In this document: piece after piece, positions 1 through 6,785 of the stretch
Layout: every line of letters begins with the position of its first letter
Position numbering within the stretch: position 1 is the stretch's first letter
Source: Gammaproteobacteria bacterium
GTDB taxonomy: Bacteria; Pseudomonadota; Gammaproteobacteria; Pseudomonadales; Azotimanducaceae
Assembly (NCBI GenBank): GCA_028821405.1
Contig: JAPPGK010000008.1
Coordinates: 1 to 40,014 of the forward strand
Direction: 5' to 3'
Length of the DNA stretch: 40,014 bases
The notes under the pieces: model-generated
What the model was told of the DNA's origin: nothing
The model's input: the letters and a program-made list of their open reading frames with translations, nothing else
The model's database searches: none
Translations under genes and position numbers: made by a program

Positions 1-50
1 GAGGAACACTCCGGCGACCACTGACGCGACGTTTGAGGGTTGACGTGACA

Positions 51-1211
51 CTAGTGGTGGAACAGCCTTAGCCCGGTGTGGACCATCGCGATGCCGTGTT
101 CCCGGCAGGCGTCCGCGACCTCGGCATCCCGGGCCGAGCCGCCGGGCTGGGCGATGCACGAGACGCCGTGGCGGGCGGCGTGGTCGATGTTGTCCCGGAA
201 CGGGATGAAGCCATCGCTCGCCAGAGCGACGCCATCGAGACCGGCAATCCAGCTTGCGCGTTCGGCGGCGCCGAGCGGCGCTCCGGGCTCGACGGTCGCT
301 TCGGCGAACTCGGCCTGCTCTCCCGGCGTGAGGTCGCCTTCGATGTAGCGTACCCGCCAGTTGATGCGCTCCTGGCGCCGGACGGACGGTCGGAATCCGA
401 TGCCGAGAACCTTCGGATGCCGGGACAGGTGCCAGACATCCACCTTCGCGCCGGCAAGTTTCGTGCAGTCGACCCGCGACTGCTGGCCGGCGCCAATCCC
501 GATCATCTGGCCCTCCAGGGCATAGCCGATGGAATTCGACTGGGTGTATTTGAGGGTGACCAGGGCGAGGAGCAGGTTCCGCTTCGCTTGTTCGTCGAGT
601 TCCCCGCACACGACCCCGTCGAGATCCTCAAGTCGGAGCCGGCGGTTGTTTCGCTCCTGGGTCAGGGCGACGCCGAACACCTCGCGCGACTCGACCGCCG
701 GCGGCCGGTAGTCCGGATCGGTTTCGATGACCACGAAAGCGCCGTTTTTCTTGGCGGCAAGCGTCGCCAAGGTCCCTTCCTCGAACCCGGGCGCCACAAG
801 CCCGTCGCTGACGACGCCCTTGAGATAGCCGGCGGTGGCCGCGTCGACGGGATCCGACAGCGCCACGAAATCCCCGAACGAGGACTTGGGATCGGCGCCC
901 CGGGCGCGGACGTAGGCCGTGGCCAGCGGCGACAGGTCGCGGTCGCCGACCTCGTAGACCCGCCTTAGATCGTCCGACAAGGGCATACCGAGGGCGGCAC
1001 CGGCAGGCGAGACGTGCTTGAAGGAAGCCGCTGCGGGGGCAGCGAGTGCGTCGGCGAGTTCGGACACCAGTTGCCAACCGTTCAGCGCGTCGAGCATGTT
1101 GATCATCGACGGCGCGCCGTTCCTGACGCGCACGGCCACCGACTCGAACGCCGCCTGGGCTTGATGCGGGTTGCAGCCGTACTTGAGCGTCGGCACCTTT
1201 GGCTCCGTCAA
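51..1211 (-). CDS. Stand-alone AICAR transformylase (C-terminal half of PurH only)
   Basis: This 386-residue protein should catalyse formylation of AICAR by 10-formyl-tetrahydrofolate in purine synthesis. It covers only the transformylase half of the usual bifunctional PurH; the N-terminal IMP cyclohydrolase domain is absent and the reading frame has no room for it. Visible motifs are KYGCNPHQ (residues 10-17), the catalytic KHVSPAG (65-71, Lys65 and His66), GADPKSSFGDFVALSD, KYTQSNS and GIGAGQQSR, ending in LRLFHH. From memory the sequence resembles the transformylase half of animal ATIC more than classical bacterial PurH. The start is TTG at 1211 with no clear ribosome binding site. It lies 85 bp downstream of purC, with a palindromic repeat between them. 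The function is well supported; the source of IMP cyclohydrolase activity is not in the window. Confidence 0.93.
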   Translation of the reverse strand: MTEPKVPTLKYGCNPHQAQAAFESVAVRVRNGAPSMINMLDALNGWQLVSELADALAAPAAASFKHVSPAGAALGMPLSDDLRRVYEVGDRDLSPLATAYVRARGADPKSSFGDFVALSDPVDAATAGYLKGVVSDGLVAPGFEEGTLATLAAKKNGAFVVIETDPDYRPPAVESREVFGVALTQERNNRRLRLEDLDGVVCGELDEQAKRNLLLALVTLKYTQSNSIGYALEGQMIGIGAGQQSRVDCTKLAGAKVDVWHLSRHPKVLGIGFRPSVRRQERINWRVRYIEGDLTPGEQAEFAEATVEPGAPLGAAERASWIAGLDGVALASDGFIPFRDNIDHAARHGVSCIAQPGGSARDAEVADACREHGIAMVHTGLRLFHH

Positions 1212-1230
1212 GCCGGCAACAGGCGGCGCG

Positions 1231-1255
1231 GTAGGGGCGACCCTTGGGGTCGCCC
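1231..1255 (+). repeat. Palindromic intergenic repeat, copy A
   Basis: The copy begins GTAGGGGCGACCC and ends GGGGTCGCCC, so the GGGCGACC arm is matched by GGTCGCC. It sits in the short gap between purC and the AICAR transformylase gene. The same motif recurs at 12624, 26312, 27727, 34793 and, inverted, 38291. Confidence 0.75.
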
Positions 1256-1296
1256 GCGTGAGCTCGGCGCGGTCGGATCGGAGATCGTCACGCCGG

Positions 1297-2205
1297 TCAG
1301 CCGAACACTTCCCGCCCGGTCAGCTGCCGGTAGGCCTCGAGGTAGCGACTCGTCGTGTTGGCGATGACGTCGTCGGGCAGGGCCGGCCCCGGGGGCGTCT
1401 TGTCCCAACGCCCGGCCGCGACCAGGGTCTCCAGGTAGTTGCGCACGTACTGCTTGTCGTAACTCGGTTGTTCGCCGCCCGGCTGCCACTGGTCGGCGGG
1501 CCAGAACCGCGAACTGTCGGGGGTGAAGATCTCGTCGATCAGGAGCGGCTCGTCCTTGCCGTCGACTACACCGAACTCGAACTTGGTATCGGCCAGCACG
1601 ATGCCCCGGTCGCCGGCGTAGTCGCGTGCGAGCCGGTAGAGCGCGAGGGTTTTCTCCTGGAGCCAGAGCATGGTCTCCTCGCCGACGATCTCGGCCCCCT
1701 GCGCGAAACTGATGTTCTCGTCGTGGCCGGTTTCCGCCTTGGTCGAGGGGGTGAACAACGGCACCTCCAGCCGGTCGCCGTTGGTGAGCCCCTCGGGCAG
1801 ATCGATGCCGCACACCTGGCCGGTGTTCTGGTAGTCCTTCCATCCGCTGCCGGCAAGATAGCCCCGGGCGATGCACTCCACGGGCAGTACACGGGTCTTC
1901 CGGCAGAGCATGATGCGTCCGTCGAGCGCTTCCCGCTCCGGATCGGTGAGCCCTGGAACATCCGCCGCATCGGTGGAGAGGAGGTGGTGGTCGACGACGC
2001 CGGCGAAGTGCTCGAACCAGAACTTCGAGATCTGCGTAAGTACCACGCCCTTGCCCGCCAGTCCGTTCGCGAGTACGACGTCGAACGCACTGAAGCGGTC
2101 CGTGGCGATGATCAACAGCGCTTCGCTGCCGTCGGGCATTTGCACGTCGTAGAGGTCGCGGATTTTCCCGCTGCGCTTGTTGGGGAGCGCGAGATTGGTC
2201 TCCAT
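1297..2205 (-). CDS. purC: SAICAR synthetase, long Ade1-like form
   Basis: The enzyme joins CAIR and aspartate with ATP to give SAICAR in purine synthesis. The protein has 302 residues from the ATG at 2205. This is longer than the roughly 237-residue E. coli type and matches the Ade1-like form. Recognisable blocks are SGKIRDLYD near residue 12, ATDRFSAFDVV, VECIARGYLAGSGWKDY, GLTNGDRL, EIVGEE, ADTKFEFGV and LIDEIFTPDSSRFWP. The open frame extends upstream to 2439, but those residues are arginine-rich and unlike the family, so the internal ATG is preferred. No strong ribosome binding site precedes it. The next gene downstream also belongs to purine synthesis, so the two are probably co-transcribed. 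Confidence 0.95.
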   Translation of the reverse strand: METNLALPNKRSGKIRDLYDVQMPDGSEALLIIATDRFSAFDVVLANGLAGKGVVLTQISKFWFEHFAGVVDHHLLSTDAADVPGLTDPEREALDGRIMLCRKTRVLPVECIARGYLAGSGWKDYQNTGQVCGIDLPEGLTNGDRLEVPLFTPSTKAETGHDENISFAQGAEIVGEETMLWLQEKTLALYRLARDYAGDRGIVLADTKFEFGVVDGKDEPLLIDEIFTPDSSRFWPADQWQPGGEQPSYDKQYVRNYLETLVAAGRWDKTPPGPALPDDVIANTTSRYLEAYRQLTGREVFG

Positions 2206-2389
2206 CACGAGTTTCGGCTGCACGTGTTCTCCGTTGTCCGGCCTGGCTTGATCGAGACGGCCCGCCGAGGGGTGTGCCCTGCGCGAGCCGTCCTGGAGAG
2301 GGCAAGATTGCGCGACCGCGCGTTGTACTGCAAGGCACCGTTGCGGGCGACGACAAGCGTCGGCCCTACGAGAGTGCCCGGGGCTCCGT

Positions 2390-2872
2390 CTATCTATGGC
2401 GCGGGCGAGGGAAACCGCCGTCGTTGACCCACAGGTCACCCCACCATATCGGCAGAGCCTTGTCCTCGCGCCAGGCGGGGTCTGAGGAGAACTGATTGAT
2501 CCAGTTCACGACCAGGCCGCGCCGGACGCCGCACTCCCGCATCAAGCGGGCCACCTCGCGGGGCGATGCGTCGGTGGTCACCATGAATTCGTTGCACTCG
2601 GCAGGCGATAGCTGCGCGAAGAGTTCCCTCACCGCGTGCTTCTCCCAGTCCTCGATACCGGAGATGTCGTGGACGAGGTCCGTCAGCCGTTCGGCCGTCG
2701 GGCCGCGCATGCCCGCCATGTACGCGCCCACAACCCCGCGCACACCCAGTGGCCGGGTGATTCGATCCTCGAACGACCCGGTGCGCCGGTGGCCCATGTG
2801 GCGGTTGGCGATGGGGGAGTCGAACGTATGGTCCCCGCAGACGTCGTAGAGCACGACGTGCGCGATCTTCAT
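2390..2872 (-). CDS. Unrecognised 160-residue protein coupled to the AbiEii-like gene
   Basis: I do not recognise this protein family. The sequence starts MKIAHVVLYDVCGDHTFD, contains a charged helical middle (LTDLVHDISGIEDWEKHAV) and the segment SPREVARLMRECGVRRGLVV, and ends with a tryptophan-rich stretch including PIWWGDLWVNDGG. There is no signal peptide or membrane segment. Its ATG follows the stop of the upstream nucleotidyltransferase gene in the arrangement TGA-T-ATG, so the two are almost certainly translated together. An alternative in-frame ATG at 2884 would overlap the upstream gene by 11 bp. It does not look like AbiEi, the winged-helix antitoxin that usually accompanies AbiEii. 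A role as partner of the nucleotidyltransferase is inferred from position only. A gap of 184 bp separates it from purC. Confidence 0.7.
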   Translation of the reverse strand: MKIAHVVLYDVCGDHTFDSPIANRHMGHRRTGSFEDRITRPLGVRGVVGAYMAGMRGPTAERLTDLVHDISGIEDWEKHAVRELFAQLSPAECNEFMVTTDASPREVARLMRECGVRRGLVVNWINQFSSDPAWREDKALPIWWGDLWVNDGGFPRPRHR

Positions 2873-2873
2873 A

Positions 2874-3719
2874 TCAGTGGCCATCTCCGCCGCCCCGACG
2901 GCCAACGTCGCAGTTGCCTTGCGTCAACGGTGGCACGTACTCGAGATTGCTCTCCAGCATCCGTAGAACCTGCTGCCACACTTGACAGGCGATGCGGTCG
3001 AATCTGGGTTGCACGAGTGCTTTGAACCTTGCGTGGTCTTCGCCTTCCGCCAGATCCCGATAGGTCGCGAGCGTGTCCCGCTTCATGTCGTCGGTCAAGG
3101 TGGACCAGGCATAGAGAAGGTCGTCCGGCGCCAGCGTACGCGCCACGGCGAAGTCGTAGGCGTCTCGTTCGGTCGCGATGCGGTTGACGCCGAGCCGGTT
3201 GTACATCTTCTTCGTCAGGATGTCCCGGGTGGCACCGAGAATGACGCCGGTCTCGTACTCCACCTCGTCGCGCGGGTCGCCGTGGAACCTCTCGGTTCCG
3301 ACGAACGACACGGGGACGTCGCCGACCATGAACTGAATGTGGTTCGTTCCAACCATCACCACGTTGTCTCGTTCGATGACCCCGTCGCGTGCCAGTGCAT
3401 GCAGGTCCATCCTGATCTCGTCGAAGTCCTTGCGGAAAAGGGAGCTGGACGATCCCCTTCCAGGCGTGAAGGAAAAGTCCAGATCTTGGCTCCCCCGATG
3501 GTGCCAGCGGGCCTCCAGCGCGGTGCCGCCGCCGAGGCGCAGATGCTCGACCGGTATCCACCCGGACAGTATGTCCACGGCGGTGCCCACAGCTCTCGCC
3601 GGAGCGGGATCGAGTCGCAGCCTGACAGGTTCGACAGTCACGGCCAGGTGTTCCGCCGCGCGCGTGCTTGCCCGCAAGTCTGTCGGATTGGCCGGGCTGG
3701 TAGCAAGACGCTTCAACAC
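2874..3719 (-). CDS. AbiEii/AbiGii-family nucleotidyltransferase-like protein
   Basis: This protein belongs by motif to the AbiEii/DUF1814 nucleotidyltransferase-fold family, whose characterised members are toxins of abortive-infection and toxin-antitoxin modules. With the GTG start at 3719 it has 281 residues. GGGTALEARWHHRGSQDLDF at residues 63-82 is the Gly-rich motif plus the metal-binding Asp-x-Asp (Asp79, Asp81). RDILTKKMYNR (165-175) and RDAYDFAVAR (185-194) match the family's conserved Lys and the arginine-aspartate region. The start is uncertain: TTG at 3716 and GTG at 3641 are alternatives, and none has a good ribosome binding site. It begins 44 bp after a PLP-enzyme gene and is coupled to an unrecognised downstream gene. 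No AbiEi antitoxin is upstream, which is the usual order, so a toxin role is not shown. Confidence 0.8.
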   Translation of the reverse strand: MLKRLATSPANPTDLRASTRAAEHLAVTVEPVRLRLDPAPARAVGTAVDILSGWIPVEHLRLGGGTALEARWHHRGSQDLDFSFTPGRGSSSSLFRKDFDEIRMDLHALARDGVIERDNVVMVGTNHIQFMVGDVPVSFVGTERFHGDPRDEVEYETGVILGATRDILTKKMYNRLGVNRIATERDAYDFAVARTLAPDDLLYAWSTLTDDMKRDTLATYRDLAEGEDHARFKALVQPRFDRIACQVWQQVLRMLESNLEYVPPLTQGNCDVGRRGGGDGH

Positions 3720-3763
3720 GCCGCAGCAGTGTGGTCGGGAATGCGCGACGCGGGGGATCGCGG

Positions 3764-5002
3764 CTACTCCGCCGCGAGCGCTTGCCCAAAGTCCGCGAGC
3801 AGGTCTTCGATGTCTTCGATGCCGGTCGATATCCGGATCAACGAGTCGGCGATCCCCATGCTCGCCCGTCGCTCCGGGCCCATCTCGTAGTAGATCGTCT
3901 CGGCCACGGGGATCGCGAGCGTACGGTTGTCGCCGAGGTTGCTGGACTTGATGACCACGTCGAGTCGGTTCATGAACGCGAACGCATCGATGCCGTCGGC
4001 AAGTTCGAAACTGAACAAGGCCCCGGGGTGGCGGAATAGCGCCATCGCGCGGGCGTGCTCCGGGTGGTCGGGAAGGCCCGGGTAGTAGACGCGTGCCACC
4101 TTGTCGTGGCCGTTCAGGAAATCCACGAGCGCGCGGGCGTTGGTGCATTGGCGCTCCTGGCGCAGCGCCAGGGTCTCGGCGCCGATGCCGAGGTGGTGGG
4201 CGGCTTCCGGTCCCAGGGTGGGGCCGAAGTCGCGCAGGCCCTTCTTGCGGACCTGGGTGATCGCCCACTTCGCCGGATCGCCCTTCTTGTAGGTGTCCTG
4301 GATGTTGGGATAGGTCGTCCAGTCGAAGCGCCCCGTTTCGGTCACCGCGCCGCCGAGCGCGTTGCCGTGGCCGCCGATGTACTTGGTCAGGCTGTTGACA
4401 ATCAGCGAGGCACCGACCTCCACGGGCTGGAACAGGTAGGGTGAGGTCATCGTGTTGTCGACCACGTAGGCGAGACCGCGTTCGCGGCACAATGTGCCGA
4501 TGCCTTCGAGATCGGCGACCTGCGTGCGAGGGTTGGCGATGGTCTCGACGAACACGAGACGGGTTTCGGGCCGTATGGCCTCCGCCACGGCCCGGGCGCT
4601 CGTCGCGTCCACGAACGTCACGTCGACGCCGTGCAGGCCGAAGGTCTGGAACAGGCTGTTGGTGTTGCCGAACAGGAACGAACTGGACACGAAGTGGTCG
4701 CCCTTGCGCAGCAGCGCGAACAGGAGGGTGCCGATCGCGGCCATGCCGGTGCCGAAGCAGACGGTCGCGACCCCCCGTTCCATGCCGTTGATCTTGGTCT
4801 CGAGGGCGGTGATCGTGGGGTTCACCTGCCGACCGTACGAATACGCGGCACTCCTGCCCTGGAAGACGTCGGCGAGATCCTGGACGTCCTCGTAGCCGTA
4901 GGCGACGGTGGCGTGGATCGGCTTCTGCAGCGATCCGTGTTCGATTCCCCCGCGTCGGTCGGAGTGGACGATGGAAGTCGTGAAACCCGGCATTGCTGAC
5001 AT
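3764..5002 (-). CDS. Cys/Met-metabolism PLP enzyme, O-acetylhomoserine sulfhydrylase type
   Basis: This is a fold-type I PLP enzyme of the cystathionine gamma-synthase / O-acetylhomoserine sulfhydrylase family, 412 residues. SYGRQVNPTITALE (around residues 55-68) is the N-terminal phosphate-binding region, and SLTKYIGGHG carries the Schiff-base lysine, Lys207. VVDNTMTSPYLFQP holds the PLP-ring aspartate. The SLGDNRTLAIP-type segment appears as NLGDNRTLAIP near the C-terminus. The family transfers sulfide or cysteine to activated homoserine, or cleaves cystathionine; the exact reaction cannot be fixed from sequence. The start is the ATG at 5002, with a second in-frame ATG at 4993 preceded by GGATG. 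The gene lies 78 bp after the Nudix gene and 44 bp before the AbiEii-like gene on the same strand. Confidence 0.9.
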   Translation of the reverse strand: MSAMPGFTTSIVHSDRRGGIEHGSLQKPIHATVAYGYEDVQDLADVFQGRSAAYSYGRQVNPTITALETKINGMERGVATVCFGTGMAAIGTLLFALLRKGDHFVSSSFLFGNTNSLFQTFGLHGVDVTFVDATSARAVAEAIRPETRLVFVETIANPRTQVADLEGIGTLCRERGLAYVVDNTMTSPYLFQPVEVGASLIVNSLTKYIGGHGNALGGAVTETGRFDWTTYPNIQDTYKKGDPAKWAITQVRKKGLRDFGPTLGPEAAHHLGIGAETLALRQERQCTNARALVDFLNGHDKVARVYYPGLPDHPEHARAMALFRHPGALFSFELADGIDAFAFMNRLDVVIKSSNLGDNRTLAIPVAETIYYEMGPERRASMGIADSLIRISTGIEDIEDLLADFGQALAAE

Positions 5003-5080
5003 CCAAGGTGGGTAGCGTTGGCGGGACTATAACCCCGCTCGAACCCCGCTCGTTGTCGGCGCTGCGAAACGGGCGACCGG

Positions 5081-5635
5081 CTAGGGTCGGTGCATGTGGT
5101 CGAACAACGGGAACACCCGGGCCAGTGCCGACAGCGCCAACGCGTGGCGTAGCCTGCCATCCGCCATCGCGGCGCGGATGCCGGTGAGCGACAGGAACTC
5201 CAGGCCGATTGCCTCGCCGGGACCGGGTTCGGGATCCTTGATTGGTTGGACGCCGTCGGCCAGGAAGTGGTGGCATAGGTGCGGGTGGATCGCCGGGTTG
5301 GGTTCCACGGCCCCGAGGTGCGTCCACTCGCCGCCGCCGTAGCCGGTCTCCTCGAGCAACTCCCGCTTGGCGGCCGTCAAGGGGTCTTCGCCGGGGTCGA
5401 CCATGCCGCCCGGGGTCTCCAAGGTCCTGGCGCCGATGCCGAATCGGTATTGGTCGACCATGATCGACAAGCCCTCGGTGGTCAGCGCGACGATGTTGAT
5501 CCAGTCGACCGACTCCAGCACCAGCCGTTTGAGGACGGGTTCTCCAGCAGGATGGCGCATCCAATCGAACCGCACGTCGAGGATGCCGAGATCTGGCCCG
5601 CGCTCGGATCGGACCCTTTCCCAGTTGAGTTTCAT
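5081..5635 (-). CDS. Nudix hydrolase, ADP-ribose pyrophosphatase-like
   Basis: This 184-residue Nudix protein has a complete Nudix box from Gly77 to Tyr99: GMVDPGE, then REL, then LEETGY, matching GX5EX7REUXEEXGU. The surrounding fold (LESVDWINIVALTTEG before the box, GLEFLSLTGIRAAMADG after it) resembles NUDT5/ADP-ribose pyrophosphatase-type enzymes that hydrolyse nucleoside diphosphate derivatives. The substrate is not determined by the motif. The ATG at 5635 lies 6 bp after the stop of the AttH-like gene, so it belongs to the same transcript as the ABC transporter. It is the second Nudix gene of this operon; the other is at its head. Confidence 0.9.
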   Translation of the reverse strand: MKLNWERVRSERGPDLGILDVRFDWMRHPAGEPVLKRLVLESVDWINIVALTTEGLSIMVDQYRFGIGARTLETPGGMVDPGEDPLTAAKRELLEETGYGGGEWTHLGAVEPNPAIHPHLCHHFLADGVQPIKDPEPGPGEAIGLEFLSLTGIRAAMADGRLRHALALSALARVFPLFDHMHRP

Positions 5636-5641
5636 ATTGGG

Positions 5642-6778
5642 TCAATACCCCGTCAGTTCCATGTAACCCGCCCCGCGCCGTCGGCCCCGGTCGTCGGTGA
5701 GGTAGGCGACGCCTTCCCAGTACCGCACCGACGTGTCCATGACCTGGTCCTCGAAGGCGGCGCGGACAATGTACTCCTCCGAGTCCTCGTAGGAGAGTTC
5801 GAGCCGCCACGCGACGGGCCAACCCCGCCAGTGCTCGACCGGCGTAAGAAGGAAGTCGCCCGCGGCGAGCGTTCGCGAGTTGCGGCCATCCCCGACGCTT
5901 CCCGAGTTGAAAGCGTCGCCACGCCCGTCCACGCGACGCAATCGATAGAGCATGAGATCGCGCCCGTCATCGAGGTGGAACGCGAACCAGTCCCACCCCG
6001 CATAGGCGTCGGCCAAGACGCTGGTGCTCCATTCCCGGTCCATCCAGGCCAGGCCGCGAACCCGGTGGGCCGCGTCGCCGACGGCCAGATCGCCATGCGC
6101 TTGCATGCGTGGCACCGAATAATAGTAGGAGGCGTTGTCGGGACCCTTGCGCGACAAGCCGCCCTCGCCCTGCAGGGTGATCGGGCGGCCGACCTCGAGT
6201 ACAAGGTCGACGGCGAAGTCGGCGGTTTTGGCGACGAGCCGTTGCGGGGCAAAGCCATCGCTTGCGGACGCCAGTTGCCAATCGTCGAGATAGACGCGGA
6301 ACGGCTTCGCCTGTGCCCCGGCCAGTTCCCGATGACCGCGACTGAACCGCTCGGCGGCGAGGTGGCGACGGGCCGCGACATCGGAAAGCGCCAGGTGAGC
6401 CATGTAGCCCTGGCCGGTTCGCCACGCCTCGGGACCGCTCCCGGGCCCGTCGTTGTCCGCCCCCGGCGCCAATCCCTGCCGGAACAGGGTGAACTGAACG
6501 CCGAATTCGCGAGGCGGGTCGTCATCGGTCGCGACCACGGCGGTCAGGTACCACCATTCGCTGCGGTAGCCCGGGTGCGGGCCGTGATCATGTGGAAAGA
6601 CGAACTCGCGGACGTTGCGGGCGACGGTGAATCCGTTGTCGGCGGACGCGTCGCCGCCGAGGGCTGCGCGGATGCCCGGCGTGGTCTCGCCGCCGTCTTC
6701 GGTGCAGCCGAGCAAGACACCCGCCGTCGCGATGATGGGGTAGCAAAGGCCGCGCAACGATGGGGTTTGCCTCGCCAC
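5642..6778 (-). CDS. AttH/CrtC-like lipocalin-fold lipoprotein
   Basis: The protein belongs to the AttH / hydroxyneurosporene-dehydratase (CrtC-like) family. From the GTG at 6778 it has 378 residues. A lipoprotein signal peptide is visible (GLCYPIIATAGVLLGC), giving a mature N-terminal cysteine near residue 25 and probable membrane anchoring in the periplasm. Family hallmarks are FPHDHGPHPGYRSEWWYLT, the GVQFTLFRQGL segment, and LAWMDREWSTS with AYAGWDWFAFHLDDGRDLMLYRLR later. AttH proteins are typically encoded beside an ABC ATPase and an FtsX-type permease, as here, and are thought to work with that transporter; the ligand is unknown. The open frame runs back to 6841 inside the permease gene, but the GTG 7 bp after the permease stop suits the signal peptide best. 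Confidence 0.88.
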   Translation of the reverse strand: MARQTPSLRGLCYPIIATAGVLLGCTEDGGETTPGIRAALGGDASADNGFTVARNVREFVFPHDHGPHPGYRSEWWYLTAVVATDDDPPREFGVQFTLFRQGLAPGADNDGPGSGPEAWRTGQGYMAHLALSDVAARRHLAAERFSRGHRELAGAQAKPFRVYLDDWQLASASDGFAPQRLVAKTADFAVDLVLEVGRPITLQGEGGLSRKGPDNASYYYSVPRMQAHGDLAVGDAAHRVRGLAWMDREWSTSVLADAYAGWDWFAFHLDDGRDLMLYRLRRVDGRGDAFNSGSVGDGRNSRTLAAGDFLLTPVEHWRGWPVAWRLELSYEDSEEYIVRAAFEDQVMDTSVRYWEGVAYLTDDRGRRRGAGYMELTGY

Positions 6779-6785
6779 GTTGGTG

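Noticed and set aside
3720-5822. Long minus-strand frame upstream of the AbiEii-like gene that would make a 982-residue protein
   Set aside because: This part is arginine- and proline-rich and runs across the PLP-enzyme and Nudix genes, which have clear family motifs in another frame on the same strand. Only the last 281 residues are family-like.
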